From Nocardia lijiangensis NBRC 108240 (GTDB lineage: Bacteria > Actinomycetota > Actinomycetes > Mycobacteriales > Mycobacteriaceae): a stretch of DNA of 64,000 nt. The DNA lies in assembly GCF_001613045.1 (NCBI RefSeq), contig NZ_BDBP01000038.1:24353-88352 (forward strand), written 5' to 3'. The position numbers and the translations under genes are program-made. The notes under the pieces were generated by a model. The model saw nothing but the letters and a program-made list of their open reading frames with translations. It made no database searches and was not told the DNA's origin. This document shows, one piece after another, positions 16,913 to 25,260 of this stretch (position 1 is the first letter of the stretch; every line of letters starts with the position of its first letter).

Positions 16913-17897
16913 ACTCGCCGTCGAGCTGCGGCGGCTGGAAAAAGAAGGGAGCACCGGTGTGCTACGCGCGGGCGACGGCGCGTTCTACCTCACTGGCGGA
17001 GTGATCGCCTCCGCCGATTGCCGCAGAACGACCGGTCTGGACCGGCTCGTGGTGGAGGCGGGTGTGGCGACCGCGGAGGATTGGCAGCGGGCGGGCGCCG
17101 GGGATCCGGGGCAGGTGCTGGCCCGGCCGAGGCTGGAAACCCTTGCGCTCCTATCGGTTTTCGACGCCGCCTACTTCCTGCTCGCTTCGCCCGCGGAACC
17201 CGAGTTCCGTCCTGCGCCGCCGCACTGGCTCGCCCCGGTCTGTCACATCACGCCGCGCGCCTTGGTGCACGAGTGCGAGCGGCGCGGTGATCCCGAGTCC
17301 GGACCGTGGCCCGCGGAGCTGGTCGACCGGGCGCCGGTCGTTCCGGTTCGCCGCGTCCGGCGACGGCACGTGGTGCTCACGGCGAGCCAGGCCGAGGTGC
17401 TCGCGGCGGCCGACACCCGGCGCAGCGTCACGGGCATCGCCCGCGACCTGGGCCGCACCACCTACGGCTGTCTCGAGGCGGTGCGGAAATTGACCGCGGC
17501 GGGCTTGATCAGGCCGCCCGGCCCCGGTGTCGTCGAGCCCAGTGGGCAGAACTCCGGATGGGGCGCGGGGTTCGCTCCGTACAGCGGGCCGCGCGAGGAG
17601 GGGTCCGCCGCGCGCACCGAGTCACGAAACATGCAGCGTCCCAGGCTGACTGGTCCCCGAGGCAACGAGCCCGCTGGGCCGTGGGCCGGAGAGCCCGTTG
17701 TGGTCGCGGAGCCCGGCCCCGTGCACACCGCCGGTGCCGAGATGCCCCGCATGACTGCCCTCGCGACCTCGGACCCCGCCCTCCCGCCCCTACGCCGCCG
17801 GGTGCGCACCGCCCCGCCGCCGCCCGCGGAACAGTGGGAACCCGTCGACCGCGACGTGCTGGTCCGCCTGCGGGCGGCGTTGGAGGAGCTTGCGTGA
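16902..17897 (+). CDS. winged-helix protein of roadblock operon
   Basis: The product is 331 aa from ATG 16902, overlapping the upstream gene by 11 bp. The N-terminal half (1-110) has GVLRAGDGAFYLTGGVIASA, resembling the DUF4388/PatA-like sensory fold. Residues about 155-205 form a winged helix (LTASQAEVLAAADTRRSV, then GCLEAVRKLTAAGLI). The C-terminal 120 aa are Pro/Gly/Arg-rich and disordered. It could be a DNA-binding output for the roadblock proteins. Its TGA overlaps the GTG of the next gene. Confidence 0.65.
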   Translation: MVVELAVELRRLEKEGSTGVLRAGDGAFYLTGGVIASADCRRTTGLDRLVVEAGVATAEDWQRAGAGDPGQVLARPRLETLALLSVFDAAYFLLASPAEPEFRPAPPHWLAPVCHITPRALVHECERRGDPESGPWPAELVDRAPVVPVRRVRRRHVVLTASQAEVLAAADTRRSVTGIARDLGRTTYGCLEAVRKLTAAGLIRPPGPGVVEPSGQNSGWGAGFAPYSGPREEGSAARTESRNMQRPRLTGPRGNEPAGPWAGEPVVVAEPGPVHTAGAEMPRMTALATSDPALPPLRRRVRTAPPPPAEQWEPVDRDVLVRLRAALEELA

Positions 17898-18379
17898 CCG
17901 CGCGAAAGAAGATGCTCGGCGAATGGATGGGAAGGTTGACCAAGGTGGCAATGTCCGGACCCGAACCGAACGCGGCGGTGCTGGCGGAACTGAAGATGCT
18001 GCGGGATCGGGTGCCACAGCTGACCGGCGCGCTGGTCGCGTCCGGCGACGGGCTACTGATCGCGCACGACCTGCCCGCGCACATCGAACCCGACGGAATG
18101 GCAGCGCTGTCGGCTTCGCATCTCGCGCTGTCGTACCGGCTGTCCGCCACCGCCAACGGCGGCGGTTTCCACGAGGTCGTGGTGCGCGGCACCGAGGGGC
18201 ACGTGGTGATCTACGCGGCGGGCTGGGCCTCGCTGACCGTGCTGGCCGAATCCGAAGTGAACGTCGGCCGGCTCCATCTGGAGTCGCGCCCGGTGGCCCG
18301 CGCGATCGTCGACCATCTGGCGGCGATGGCGGAAAAGCCCGGCAGAGCCCGGGCGACACACACCCATCGAAAGGAATGA
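17894..18379 (+). CDS. roadblock/LC7 domain protein
   Basis: The product is 161 aa from GTG 17894 (GTGA overlap with the upstream stop; GGAGGAG 6 nt upstream). The domain is clear: LKMLRDRVPQLTGALVASGD, then LLIAHDLPAHIEPDGMAALS and HEVVVRGTEGHVVIYAAG. This matches the MglB/CvnB type roadblock that regulates small Ras-like GTPases in bacteria. A basic N-terminal extension and a His/Arg-rich tail flank it. Confidence 0.85.
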   Translation: MTARKKMLGEWMGRLTKVAMSGPEPNAAVLAELKMLRDRVPQLTGALVASGDGLLIAHDLPAHIEPDGMAALSASHLALSYRLSATANGGGFHEVVVRGTEGHVVIYAAGWASLTVLAESEVNVGRLHLESRPVARAIVDHLAAMAEKPGRARATHTHRKE

Positions 18380-18380
18380 A

Positions 18381-18752
18381 ATGTCGAATCTCGATCTGGC
18401 ACTGAAGGACATGATGGTGATCGACGGCGCGATCGGCGCCGCCGTCGTCGACTACAACAGCGGCATGGCGCTCGGAATGCTCGGCAGCTCCAAGGCTTTG
18501 GACCTCCAGGTCGCCGCGGCGGGCAACACCGAGGTGGTGCGCGCCAAGCTGCGCACCATGGAGCAGCTCGGCCTCAAGGAGGACATCGAGGACATCCTCA
18601 TCACCCTCTCCGGCCAGTACCACATCATCCGGCCGATGACCGGGCGCAAATCCAAGGGGTTGTTCCTCTACCTCGCCCTTGACCGCGGCCGGTCCAACCT
18701 CGCGCTGGCCAGGCACCACCTCAGGGGCATCGAGGAGGAACTGGAGGTCTGA
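18381..18752 (+). CDS. roadblock/LC7 domain protein
   Basis: The product is 123 aa from ATG 18381, 1 bp after the previous stop, with GAAAGGAA upstream. The core MMVIDGAIGAAVVDYNSGMA, the TEVVRAKLRTMEQLGL helix and the ITLSGQYHIIRPM strand are characteristic. It has no membrane or signal segment. As the last gene of the operon it may form hetero-oligomers with the other roadblock proteins. Confidence 0.88.
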   Translation: MSNLDLALKDMMVIDGAIGAAVVDYNSGMALGMLGSSKALDLQVAAAGNTEVVRAKLRTMEQLGLKEDIEDILITLSGQYHIIRPMTGRKSKGLFLYLALDRGRSNLALARHHLRGIEEELEV

Positions 18753-19177
18753 TCGACCTGCCCGGGTGCACGCCTGCCGATGGTCGCTGAGCGTCGCCGA
18801 TGACGGGAATTGCTGGGGGGCTTCATGGTTGGGCACGGCGGCGGCCGCGAGGAAGTGGACGAGGCAGTTCCCGTCCAGGTCGTTCCGCCGGAACCAGCGC
18901 ACTCCGCTCGCAGGCGCAGCGAGATCGATTCACCACTCGTCACGGCGATGGCGCGCCGTATCGGGCCAACCTCGTGCCTGGTCGGGGTGCGGGGTGAAGT
19001 TGTCGTTTCGCAGGTGCAACTGCTGAGTCGACCGCACTTGCGCGGGCCCGGCGGGCGGCGAACGATTGACGGTGCGGCGGCGGTGTCCGCGGGCCGTGCG
19101 GTTGCACACGCTCGGTGGACCGCGACGCGCCGACCCGCGCCATTCGCGGAGCGATTGCTCCACACGAGGAGGACAAG
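18753..19177. other. intergenic region, no convincing gene
   Basis: A 128-codon plus-strand frame (from a TTG at 18810) overlaps the start of the next gene by 16 bp and has no ribosome binding site or recognisable motif. Minus-strand frames are antisense extensions of flanking genes. I see no strong hairpin. Confidence 0.35.
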
Positions 19178-19786
19178 ATGTTCATCCAAGTGATTCAAGG
19201 CAAAGTGTCCGACGCCGACCGGCTGAGTCGGTGTATGGATCGGTGGACAGCGGAACTGGAACCGGGGGCTGTCGGATATCTCGGCACGACGTACGGATTG
19301 TGTGACGACGGCACATTCATCGCGCTCGCCCGTTTCGAATCCGAGGAGGCGGCTCGGCGCAACAGCGCGCGTCCGGAGCAGGGTGCGTGGTGGGCCGAGA
19401 CAGAGCAGTGCTTCGACGGGCCGGTCACCTTCATGGACTGCCCTGAGGTGACGCAGTGGATGGGCGGTGGCTCCGACGAGGCAGGCTTCGTGCAGGTCAT
19501 GGAGGGCCATACCACCGATGGGCGCAGGATGCGCGAACTGCAGGCGCAGACCGGTGATCGTTTACACGAACTGCGCCCGGACATTCTCGGTGGCACGCTG
19601 GCGACCTACGGTGCCGACGGGTACGTCGAGACGGTGTATTTCAGGTCCGAAGCCGAGGCTCGCGAACACGAGAAGATCGAGATCCCCGACGATCTGCGGC
19701 CGTTGCTCGAGGAGGAGAGCAGGCTGATGGGTGAGGTCACGTATTACGACCTGCACGAGCCGATGCTGCTCTCGGCGCGGAAGTAA
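19178..19786 (+). CDS. duplicated dimeric alpha/beta-barrel (ABM-like) protein
   Basis: The product is 202 aa from ATG 19178, after CGAGGAGGACAAG. Two halves have the same layout: MFIQVIQGKVSDADRLSR with GYLGTTYGLCDDGTFIALARF in the first, and GFVQVMEGHTTDGRRMRELQ with GGTLATYGADGYVETVYFRS in the second. Each half looks like a ferredoxin-like antibiotic-monooxygenase/EthD-type domain, so one chain likely forms a pseudo-dimer. Function unknown. Confidence 0.8.
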   Translation: MFIQVIQGKVSDADRLSRCMDRWTAELEPGAVGYLGTTYGLCDDGTFIALARFESEEAARRNSARPEQGAWWAETEQCFDGPVTFMDCPEVTQWMGGGSDEAGFVQVMEGHTTDGRRMRELQAQTGDRLHELRPDILGGTLATYGADGYVETVYFRSEAEAREHEKIEIPDDLRPLLEEESRLMGEVTYYDLHEPMLLSARK

Positions 19787-19805
19787 GGAGCTATGGACGC
19801 CGATC

Positions 19806-19953
19806 TCAGCGATCCTTTCTCGCCACCAGCACGGCGTCGTGGAGCTCGATTCGGTGACTGCCGTGGGTCGAGGTGGGGATTGGGTTGGGGGAGAGGGGTT
19901 GTCGAGTGGCGGTAGCGGTCTTCCCGGAACGCGTGGTCGAGTTGTTCGGACAC
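19806..19953 (-). pseudogene. internally deleted class I SAM methyltransferase
   Basis: GTG 19953, with GAAAGGATCACC just upstream, starts VSEQLDHAFREDRYR, which resembles the beginning of methyltransferases usually found after this flavoprotein type. The frame then turns into Pro/Arg-rich nonsense. In another frame the minus strand ends HRIELHDAVLVARKDR and TGA (19806-19808), like the usual C-terminus of that family. Only about 150 bp remain, so the central part with the SAM site is gone. Confidence 0.5.
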
Positions 19954-19970
19954 GGTGATCCTTTCGTGGT

Positions 19971-20975
19971 TCACAGGCCGTGACGGCGATCGCCCGCCGC
20001 CGCCTCGCACAGGCGGGCTTCGGTGTCGGCCGAGAACTGGTAGGCGGCGACCGAGTTTCGGGTGTCCTCGGCGACGAGGTCGGCGTTGATCTGCCCGGCT
20101 GCCGTGGCGCCCGCGGCCGCGGCTGTGCCGACCTGGGCGGCCAGGTCGGTGACGTTCCCCGCCACCCACACGCCGGGGACCTCCGTGCGGCCGGTCGGGT
20201 CGGCGGCGATGAACTCGCCCATGGGATGTTCGCTGGGGCGCAGGCCGAGCGGTGCGAGGAAATCGGCCCGCGCCACCACGCGCGACCCGACCGCGACGAC
20301 CTCGCGTTCGATCACCGTCCCGTCGCTCAGTCGCACGCCGGTGATGCGATCGCCTGCGATCTCCAGGTTCGCGACCTCGCCCTCCACCAGCCCGATGCCG
20401 CGGGCGGCCAGCTGCACCTTCTCCTCGTGCGTCGGCGACGTGGTGTGGGCGAAGAACGTGATGTCGACGCTCAGCTGCCGGAACAGCAGCGCCTGGTGCA
20501 GCGACATGGGGCTCGTGGCGAGCACGCCGATGGCCCGATCGCGCACCTCCCAGCCGTGGCAGTACGGGCAGTGCACCACGTCCCGGCCCCAGCGTTCCCG
20601 CAGGCCGGGGATGTCGGGGAGTTCATCGACCAAGCCGGTGGCGACCAGCAGCCTGCGGGCGCGGACGGTGCGGTCGTCGGCGAGCGTCACGACGAACCCG
20701 GCGCCGTCGCGATCCGCGCCGCGCACTTCGCCCGACACGAGCTCGACGCCGTACCCGCGCACTTCGGCGCGACCGCGTGCCAGCAGCTCCGCGGGCGGCG
20801 TCCCCTCCCTGGCCAGCAGGCCGTGCACGCCCTGCGCCGGAGCGTTGCGCGGCGCGCCCGCGTCGATGACCAGCACCGAGCGGCGCGATCGGCCGAGCAT
20901 CAGCGCACCGTTCAATCCCGCGGCGCCGCCGCCGACCACCACCACGTCATAGCTGTCTTCCCACTGACCGGTCAC
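19971..20975 (-). CDS. thioredoxin-reductase-like FAD/NAD(P) oxidoreductase
   Basis: The product is 334 aa. GTG 20975 is preferred because AGGAGGTG is at correct spacing, whereas the GTG at 20984 abuts the Shine-Dalgarno. It has GGGAAG (15-20) for FAD, a redox CPYC pair (Cys136 and Cys139 in HCPYCHGWE), and a C-terminal VWVAGNVTD FAD-binding motif. The second dinucleotide site is atypical for thioredoxin reductase. Actinobacterial members often sit with a SAM methyltransferase and a regulator; here the methyltransferase is a remnant and the regulator is absent. Confidence 0.9.
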   Translation of the reverse strand: MTGQWEDSYDVVVVGGGAAGLNGALMLGRSRRSVLVIDAGAPRNAPAQGVHGLLAREGTPPAELLARGRAEVRGYGVELVSGEVRGADRDGAGFVVTLADDRTVRARRLLVATGLVDELPDIPGLRERWGRDVVHCPYCHGWEVRDRAIGVLATSPMSLHQALLFRQLSVDITFFAHTTSPTHEEKVQLAARGIGLVEGEVANLEIAGDRITGVRLSDGTVIEREVVAVGSRVVARADFLAPLGLRPSEHPMGEFIAADPTGRTEVPGVWVAGNVTDLAAQVGTAAAAGATAAGQINADLVAEDTRNSVAAYQFSADTEARLCEAAAGDRRHGL

Positions 20976-21031
20976 CGTGACCACCTCCTGCGACGACTAT
21001 GCGAGGCGATCCGCTGAACCGGCAACATTGC

Positions 21032-21046
21032 TTGCCAATTTGGCAA
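21032..21046. promoter_or_regulatory. palindromic operator upstream of flavoprotein gene
   Basis: TTGCCA-ATT-TGGCAA has perfect 6-bp arms and lies 57 bp upstream of the flavoprotein start, between it and the stop of the EamA gene. No regulator gene is adjacent. Confidence 0.5.
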
Positions 21047-21059
21047 ACTCGGCTGCGGT

Positions 21060-21980
21060 TCAGACGGATTCGATTGACGGCAGTGCGGAGTCGCTCGTCG
21101 AGGGTGTGCGATCGCTGGTCGAATCTTTCACTGCGGGACGGGTATTCACCCACGCGCCGATAAACATCAACCCCGCGCCGACCGCTTGCAGTGGGGCAAT
21201 GGATTCCCCGAGCAGTATCCATGCGCACGTCAAGCCGAAAGCCGGGACGAGGAACATGGCCGATGTCGCGGTGGTGGGGCCGACCTGGCCGACCGCGCGG
21301 TAGTACAGCACGTAGGCGAGTGCGGTCGGCAGTGCGCCGAGATACGCCTGGTTGAGCCAGAATTCGAGGCCCAGCTCCGACCAGTGGACTTCGGCGAATG
21401 CGGGGACGGCGAGGAGGCCGAGGGCGGTGGCGCCCGCGGCCGTCGCGTAGACGGTTACGGTGGCGGCGGGCAACCGGCTCAGCAGCGGCGCGCCCAGCAG
21501 GGTGTAGGCCGACCAGCAGGCCGCGGCGCCGAGAAAGGCGAGGTCGCCGAGCAGGCGGGCGTCACCGGTGTCGGGGATGCCGAGGAAGAACACGAGGCCG
21601 CCGGTTGCGGCGGTCACCAGCCCGAGCAAGCGCGCACCGGACAACCGCACGCGGCCGAGCAGCAGGCCGACCGCGACCGTGCAGACCGGCGCGGCCATCG
21701 GCACGATCACGCTGCCGTCCGCGGCGGGGGCGAGGGAGAGGCCGAGGAAGAACAGCGCGTTGTAGCCGAACACGCCGACCATGCCGACGCCCGCCACACG
21801 CGGCACTTCCGCGGCGGGCAGCCGGGGCGCGCGCAGAACGACGAGCAGCACGAGGGCGCCGATGAGGAAACGCAGGAAGCCCGCCACCTCGTGCGGGACA
21901 TCGCCGACGGCCGCCTTGGACGAGGCGAACGCGCTGCCCCACAGGGCCATGACCAGAACCAACAGCACACGGATACGCAC
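21060..21980 (-). CDS. EamA/DMT family transporter
   Basis: The product is 306 aa from GTG 21980; upstream codons in this frame are antisense to the AraC gene. Two EamA halves give about ten transmembrane helices: VLLVLVMALWGSAFASSKA opens the first, and LGDLAFLGAAACWSAYTLLG opens the second. The C-terminal tail after WVNTRPAV is short and Ser/Thr-rich. Probable metabolite exporter. It is divergent from an AraC regulator, its likely controller. Confidence 0.9.
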   Translation of the reverse strand: MRIRVLLVLVMALWGSAFASSKAAVGDVPHEVAGFLRFLIGALVLLVVLRAPRLPAAEVPRVAGVGMVGVFGYNALFFLGLSLAPAADGSVIVPMAAPVCTVAVGLLLGRVRLSGARLLGLVTAATGGLVFFLGIPDTGDARLLGDLAFLGAAACWSAYTLLGAPLLSRLPAATVTVYATAAGATALGLLAVPAFAEVHWSELGLEFWLNQAYLGALPTALAYVLYYRAVGQVGPTTATSAMFLVPAFGLTCAWILLGESIAPLQAVGAGLMFIGAWVNTRPAVKDSTSDRTPSTSDSALPSIESV

Positions 21981-22043
21981 GGATTCGATACTCGGCGCGG
22001 CCCGGCCCGAAAGATTGAACGCTGGTGCGGTCAGAATGGAGCG

Positions 22044-22859
22044 GTGAGCGAATGGGTCGAATATCGGCGGATGCCGGATCGCCCGGTGGAGGTGATGCGT
22101 GCCCACTTCGAGCGGCACGTCTACCACCCGCACGCGCACGAGACCTACTCGTTCGGCCTCACCGACTTCGGCGCGCAGAGTTTCGACTGCCGGGGCGCGG
22201 CCCGGGTCAGCGCGGCGGGCATGGTGATGGCCTTCAACCCGGACGAGCCGCACGACGGGCACAGCGCGACCGAGGCGGGCTTCACCTATCGGATCGTGCA
22301 CATCGGCACCGAGCTGATCACCGACCTGCTGTCGGACCGTGCGGGTCGCCCCGCGGGCCTGCCGCTTTTCGCCGAGCCCGTGCTGCACGACCCGCTGCTG
22401 GCGGGCGCGCTCGGCAGGCTGTACGCGAGCCTGACCTCGCCTGCCACCGAATTGGCAAGGGACGAGGCACTATCCGCCACGGTGGCGGCGCTCGTCCAGC
22501 GCGGCGCGCGCACTCCCCGCACCAGAACGACGATCGGCGGCAGCAACAGCGCGATCGCGCGCCGCGTGCGCGATGTCCTGGACGAGCGCTATCTGGAGAC
22601 GCTGTCGATGGACGATCTGGTCACTTCGACGGGCGCCAGCCGCTTCGCGCTCTACCGGGCCTTTCGCGCGAATTACGGTCTGGCGCCGAGCGATTACCAA
22701 CGCATCCTGCGGCTGCGGGCGGCGCGGCGGCTGATCGCGGCGGGCCGTCCGGTCGCCGAGGCGGCGGTGGCGGCGGGCTTCGCCGATCAAGCACACCTGA
22801 CCCGCTGGTTCCGTCGCTGCTACGGCATCACGCCGGGCGTGTATTCGCGCGCGGGCTGA
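22044..22859 (+). CDS. AraC family transcriptional regulator
   Basis: The product is 271 aa from GTG 22044. The N-terminal cupin (about 10-100) has HVYHPHAHETYSFGL and VMAFNPDEPHDGH. The C-terminal double HTH runs about 175-268 (LSMDDLVTSTGASRFALYRA, and then VAEAAVAAGFADQAHLTRWF and YGITPGVY). A weak CAGAAT box 6 nt before the GTG suggests a leaderless transcript. It is divergent from the EamA transporter with a 63-bp gap, so direct control is likely. Confidence 0.92.
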   Translation: MSEWVEYRRMPDRPVEVMRAHFERHVYHPHAHETYSFGLTDFGAQSFDCRGAARVSAAGMVMAFNPDEPHDGHSATEAGFTYRIVHIGTELITDLLSDRAGRPAGLPLFAEPVLHDPLLAGALGRLYASLTSPATELARDEALSATVAALVQRGARTPRTRTTIGGSNSAIARRVRDVLDERYLETLSMDDLVTSTGASRFALYRAFRANYGLAPSDYQRILRLRAARRLIAAGRPVAEAAVAAGFADQAHLTRWFRRCYGITPGVYSRAG

Positions 22860-22863
22860 CCGG

Positions 22864-23205
22864 TCAGGCGGTGGCGCGCACCCACCGCCGCTTCGCCCAG
22901 CGGCGCACTGTCGGGCTCAGCAGTAACGCGGGTAGCAGCACGATCGCGCCGAGCAGCATGCCGACCAGCATCAGCCCGGCCAGCAGTTCGCCGATCGCCT
23001 GCACCGCGGCGGGCGCGGCGAACAGCAGCGCGAATGCCGCGACCGCGAGAGCGGGCGGATAGTGCCCGGCTTCGGCGAGAATCGCGGCCGCCGTGCCGAA
23101 GGCGACGGCGAAGGCCAGGCCGATGACGCCGATCAGATAGTTGTCCCAGGCGAACCAGCTCGGGCGGACCGTGCCGAGGCGCCGGGAAGGCCGATGTTCT
23201 CCCAT
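22864..23205 (-). CDS. small membrane protein
   Basis: The product is 113 aa from ATG 23205. It has a basic N-terminus (MGEHRPSRRLGTVRPSW), three predicted hydrophobic helices (about 22-42, 50-68, 72-98), and an Arg/Lys-rich end RRWAKRRWVR that fits inside-positive topology. No family recognised. It lies 62 bp after the MarR gene on the same strand and 4 bp from the convergent AraC stop. Confidence 0.6.
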   Translation of the reverse strand: MGEHRPSRRLGTVRPSWFAWDNYLIGVIGLAFAVAFGTAAAILAEAGHYPPALAVAAFALLFAAPAAVQAIGELLAGLMLVGMLLGAIVLLPALLLSPTVRRWAKRRWVRATA

Positions 23206-23267
23206 CGTCGGGAGCTTAACGGCCCCGCGGCGCAGTGCATCGGGTTCGGCGAAGTCGGGTGTCGCGG

Positions 23268-23750
23268 TCAGCGCGCCGCGGGCGGGCGCGGCCACGGGTT
23301 GTGCTCGATGTGTTCGATGGACTCGTTGAAGCGGGCGACCAGCACGCTCAGCTGATCGACGTCCTTCCCGGACCACTCGGCGACCACAGCCCCGATGCCG
23401 TCGTGGCTCTGGGCGCGGTCGGCGGCGAGCAGGTCCAATCCTTTGGCACTGGCGCGGATCTTGCGGGCGATGCCGCCCTCTGGGTCCGGGACCCGTTCTA
23501 CCAGGCCCTGTTTGAGCATCGCGCCGACCTGCCGGTTGATGGTGGAGATGTCGAGGCGGAAGGCGTCGGCGAGTTCGCGCAGGGTCAGCGGGTGGTCGAT
23601 TTCGAGCCTGGTGAGGAGCAAGAAAGCCGAGCGGTCCAGCTGAAAGCCAGGGCGACGCAGCACCGAGGCGGGGAAGTGCCGGGAGAGCAGGGTGAGCTCG
23701 AAGACGAGGCGCGAGAGCGCTGCGTGGTCGGCGGGTTCCCGGTCTGACAT
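23268..23750 (-). CDS. MarR family transcriptional regulator
   Basis: The product is 160 aa from ATG 23750. It has a winged HTH with the typical order: FLLLTRLEIDHPLTLRELAD, then FRLDISTINRQVGAMLKQGL and wing VERVPDPEGGIARKIRASAKG. It is divergent from an MFS transporter, and a 33-bp dyad lies in the 75-bp gap, a classical MarR/efflux arrangement. Confidence 0.92.
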   Translation of the reverse strand: MSDREPADHAALSRLVFELTLLSRHFPASVLRRPGFQLDRSAFLLLTRLEIDHPLTLRELADAFRLDISTINRQVGAMLKQGLVERVPDPEGGIARKIRASAKGLDLLAADRAQSHDGIGAVVAEWSGKDVDQLSVLVARFNESIEHIEHNPWPRPPAAR

Positions 23751-23789
23751 GGCACACACTATGTCGCCTGGATCACCCTGATACCAAAT

Positions 23790-23822
23790 TGTGCAGCATA
23801 CACACGATGTGTAGCGTGCACA
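23790..23822. promoter_or_regulatory. long dyad operator, probably for MarR
   Basis: TGTGCAGCATACACA and TGTGTAGCGTGCACA (12 of 15 positions symmetric) flank CGA. The right edge is 3 bp before the transporter ATG at 23826, so bound repressor would cover the transporter start and the divergent promoter. Confidence 0.6.
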
Positions 23823-23825
23823 TTC

Positions 23826-25256
23826 ATGTCCCTTGCTGCCGACGCGTCCACGACCGTCACGGACGCCGAGTCCGGGCGTCGCCCGAGTCCCGGCCTGCTC
23901 ATCGCGACGCTCGGCATGGTCGGCGTCGTGGTCTCGCTGATGCAGACGCTGGTCATCCCGATCATTCCCACGCTGCCGACGCTGCTCGGCACCTCCGCGT
24001 CGAACGCGTCCTGGGTGATCACCTCGACCCTGCTGGCGGGCGCGGTATTCACGCCGATCAGCGGTCGCCTCGGCGACATGTTCGGCAAGCGCCGCGTGCT
24101 GTTCGTGAACCTGCTCGCCCTCATCGCCGGTTCGGTGGTCTGCGCGAGCTTCTCCTCGCTGCTGCCGGAGATCGTCGGCCGCTCGCTGCAGGGCGCCGCG
24201 GTCGGCGCGATTCCGTTGGGCATCAGCATCATGCGCGACGAACTGCCGGTCGAGCGGGTCGGTTCGGCCATGGCGATTATGAGCGCGACGCTGGGCGTCG
24301 GCGGCGCGATCGGCCTGCCGGTGGCCGCGGCGATCGCACAGAACGCGGACTGGCACGTGCTGTTCTGGAGCTCGGCGGTGCTGGGCGCGCTGTGTGCGGC
24401 GCTGGTCTTCCTGTTCGTGCCGGAATCGCCGGTGCGTACCCCGGCTCGTTTCGATTTCGGTGGAGCCGTTGGCCTTTCGATCGGTCTGCTGGCGCTGCTC
24501 ATCGCGATCACCAAGGGCGCGGACTGGGGTTGGTCCAGCGCCTCGATCCTCACGCTGTTCGCGATCTCGCTGGTGGTCTTCCTCGGCTGGGGCTTCTTCG
24601 AACTGCGGCAGCGCGCGCCCCTGGTCGACCTGCGGGTCTCGGCGCGGCCGCGGGTGCTGTTCACCAACCTGGCCTCCATCGCCGTCGGCTTCTCGCTCTA
24701 CGGCATGTCGCTGACCTTCCCACAGTTGCTGATGGCGCCGGAGGAGACCGGCTACGGTTTCGGGCTGTCCATGGTGAACGCCGGATTGGCCCTCGCGCCA
24801 ACCGGTTTGGTGATGATGGCGCTCTCGCCGGTGTCGGCGCGGCTGTCCGCGGCGCGCGGGCCGAAGCTGACACTGATGCTCGGATCGACGGTCATCGGCG
24901 TCGGTTACCTGTGCGCGGTGCTGTTGATGAACAGCGTCTGGCAGATCATGCTCGCCGCCGTAATCGTCGCCGGCGGTGTCGGTTTGGCCTACGCGGCGAT
25001 GCCCGCGCTGATCATGGGCGCCGTGCCGATCACCGAGACGGCCGCCGCCAACGGGCTCAACTCCCTCATGCGCTCGATCGGCACGTCCACCTCCTCCGCG
25101 GTGATGAGCGTGGTGCTCGCGCACATGACGATCTCGCTCGGCGCGCACCTGCTGCCTTCCCGCGATGGCTTCCACACCACGTTCTTCATCGCCATGTCGG
25201 CCGCGGTGGTGGCCGTCGCGCTGACGGCCTGTATCCCGATGGGCAAGAAGGACTGA
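23826..25256 (+). CDS. MFS multidrug-type transporter (DHA2-like)
   Basis: The product is 476 aa from ATG 23826. It has many hydrophobic helices (about 14), the motif A loop GRLGDMFGKRRVL after helix 2, and the motif-C-like SATLGVGGAIGLPVA in helix 5. It resembles drug/proton antiporters of the EmrB/QacA group. It is divergent from MarR with the dyad operator covering its start region, indicating substrate-induced expression. Confidence 0.93.
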   Translation: MSLAADASTTVTDAESGRRPSPGLLIATLGMVGVVVSLMQTLVIPIIPTLPTLLGTSASNASWVITSTLLAGAVFTPISGRLGDMFGKRRVLFVNLLALIAGSVVCASFSSLLPEIVGRSLQGAAVGAIPLGISIMRDELPVERVGSAMAIMSATLGVGGAIGLPVAAAIAQNADWHVLFWSSAVLGALCAALVFLFVPESPVRTPARFDFGGAVGLSIGLLALLIAITKGADWGWSSASILTLFAISLVVFLGWGFFELRQRAPLVDLRVSARPRVLFTNLASIAVGFSLYGMSLTFPQLLMAPEETGYGFGLSMVNAGLALAPTGLVMMALSPVSARLSAARGPKLTLMLGSTVIGVGYLCAVLLMNSVWQIMLAAVIVAGGVGLAYAAMPALIMGAVPITETAAANGLNSLMRSIGTSTSSAVMSVVLAHMTISLGAHLLPSRDGFHTTFFIAMSAAVVAVALTACIPMGKKD

Positions 25257-25260
25257 CCGC

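Noticed and set aside
18810..19193. 127-aa plus-strand frame after the roadblock operon
   Set aside because: TTG start without Shine-Dalgarno, overlaps the well-supported next gene start, no motif.
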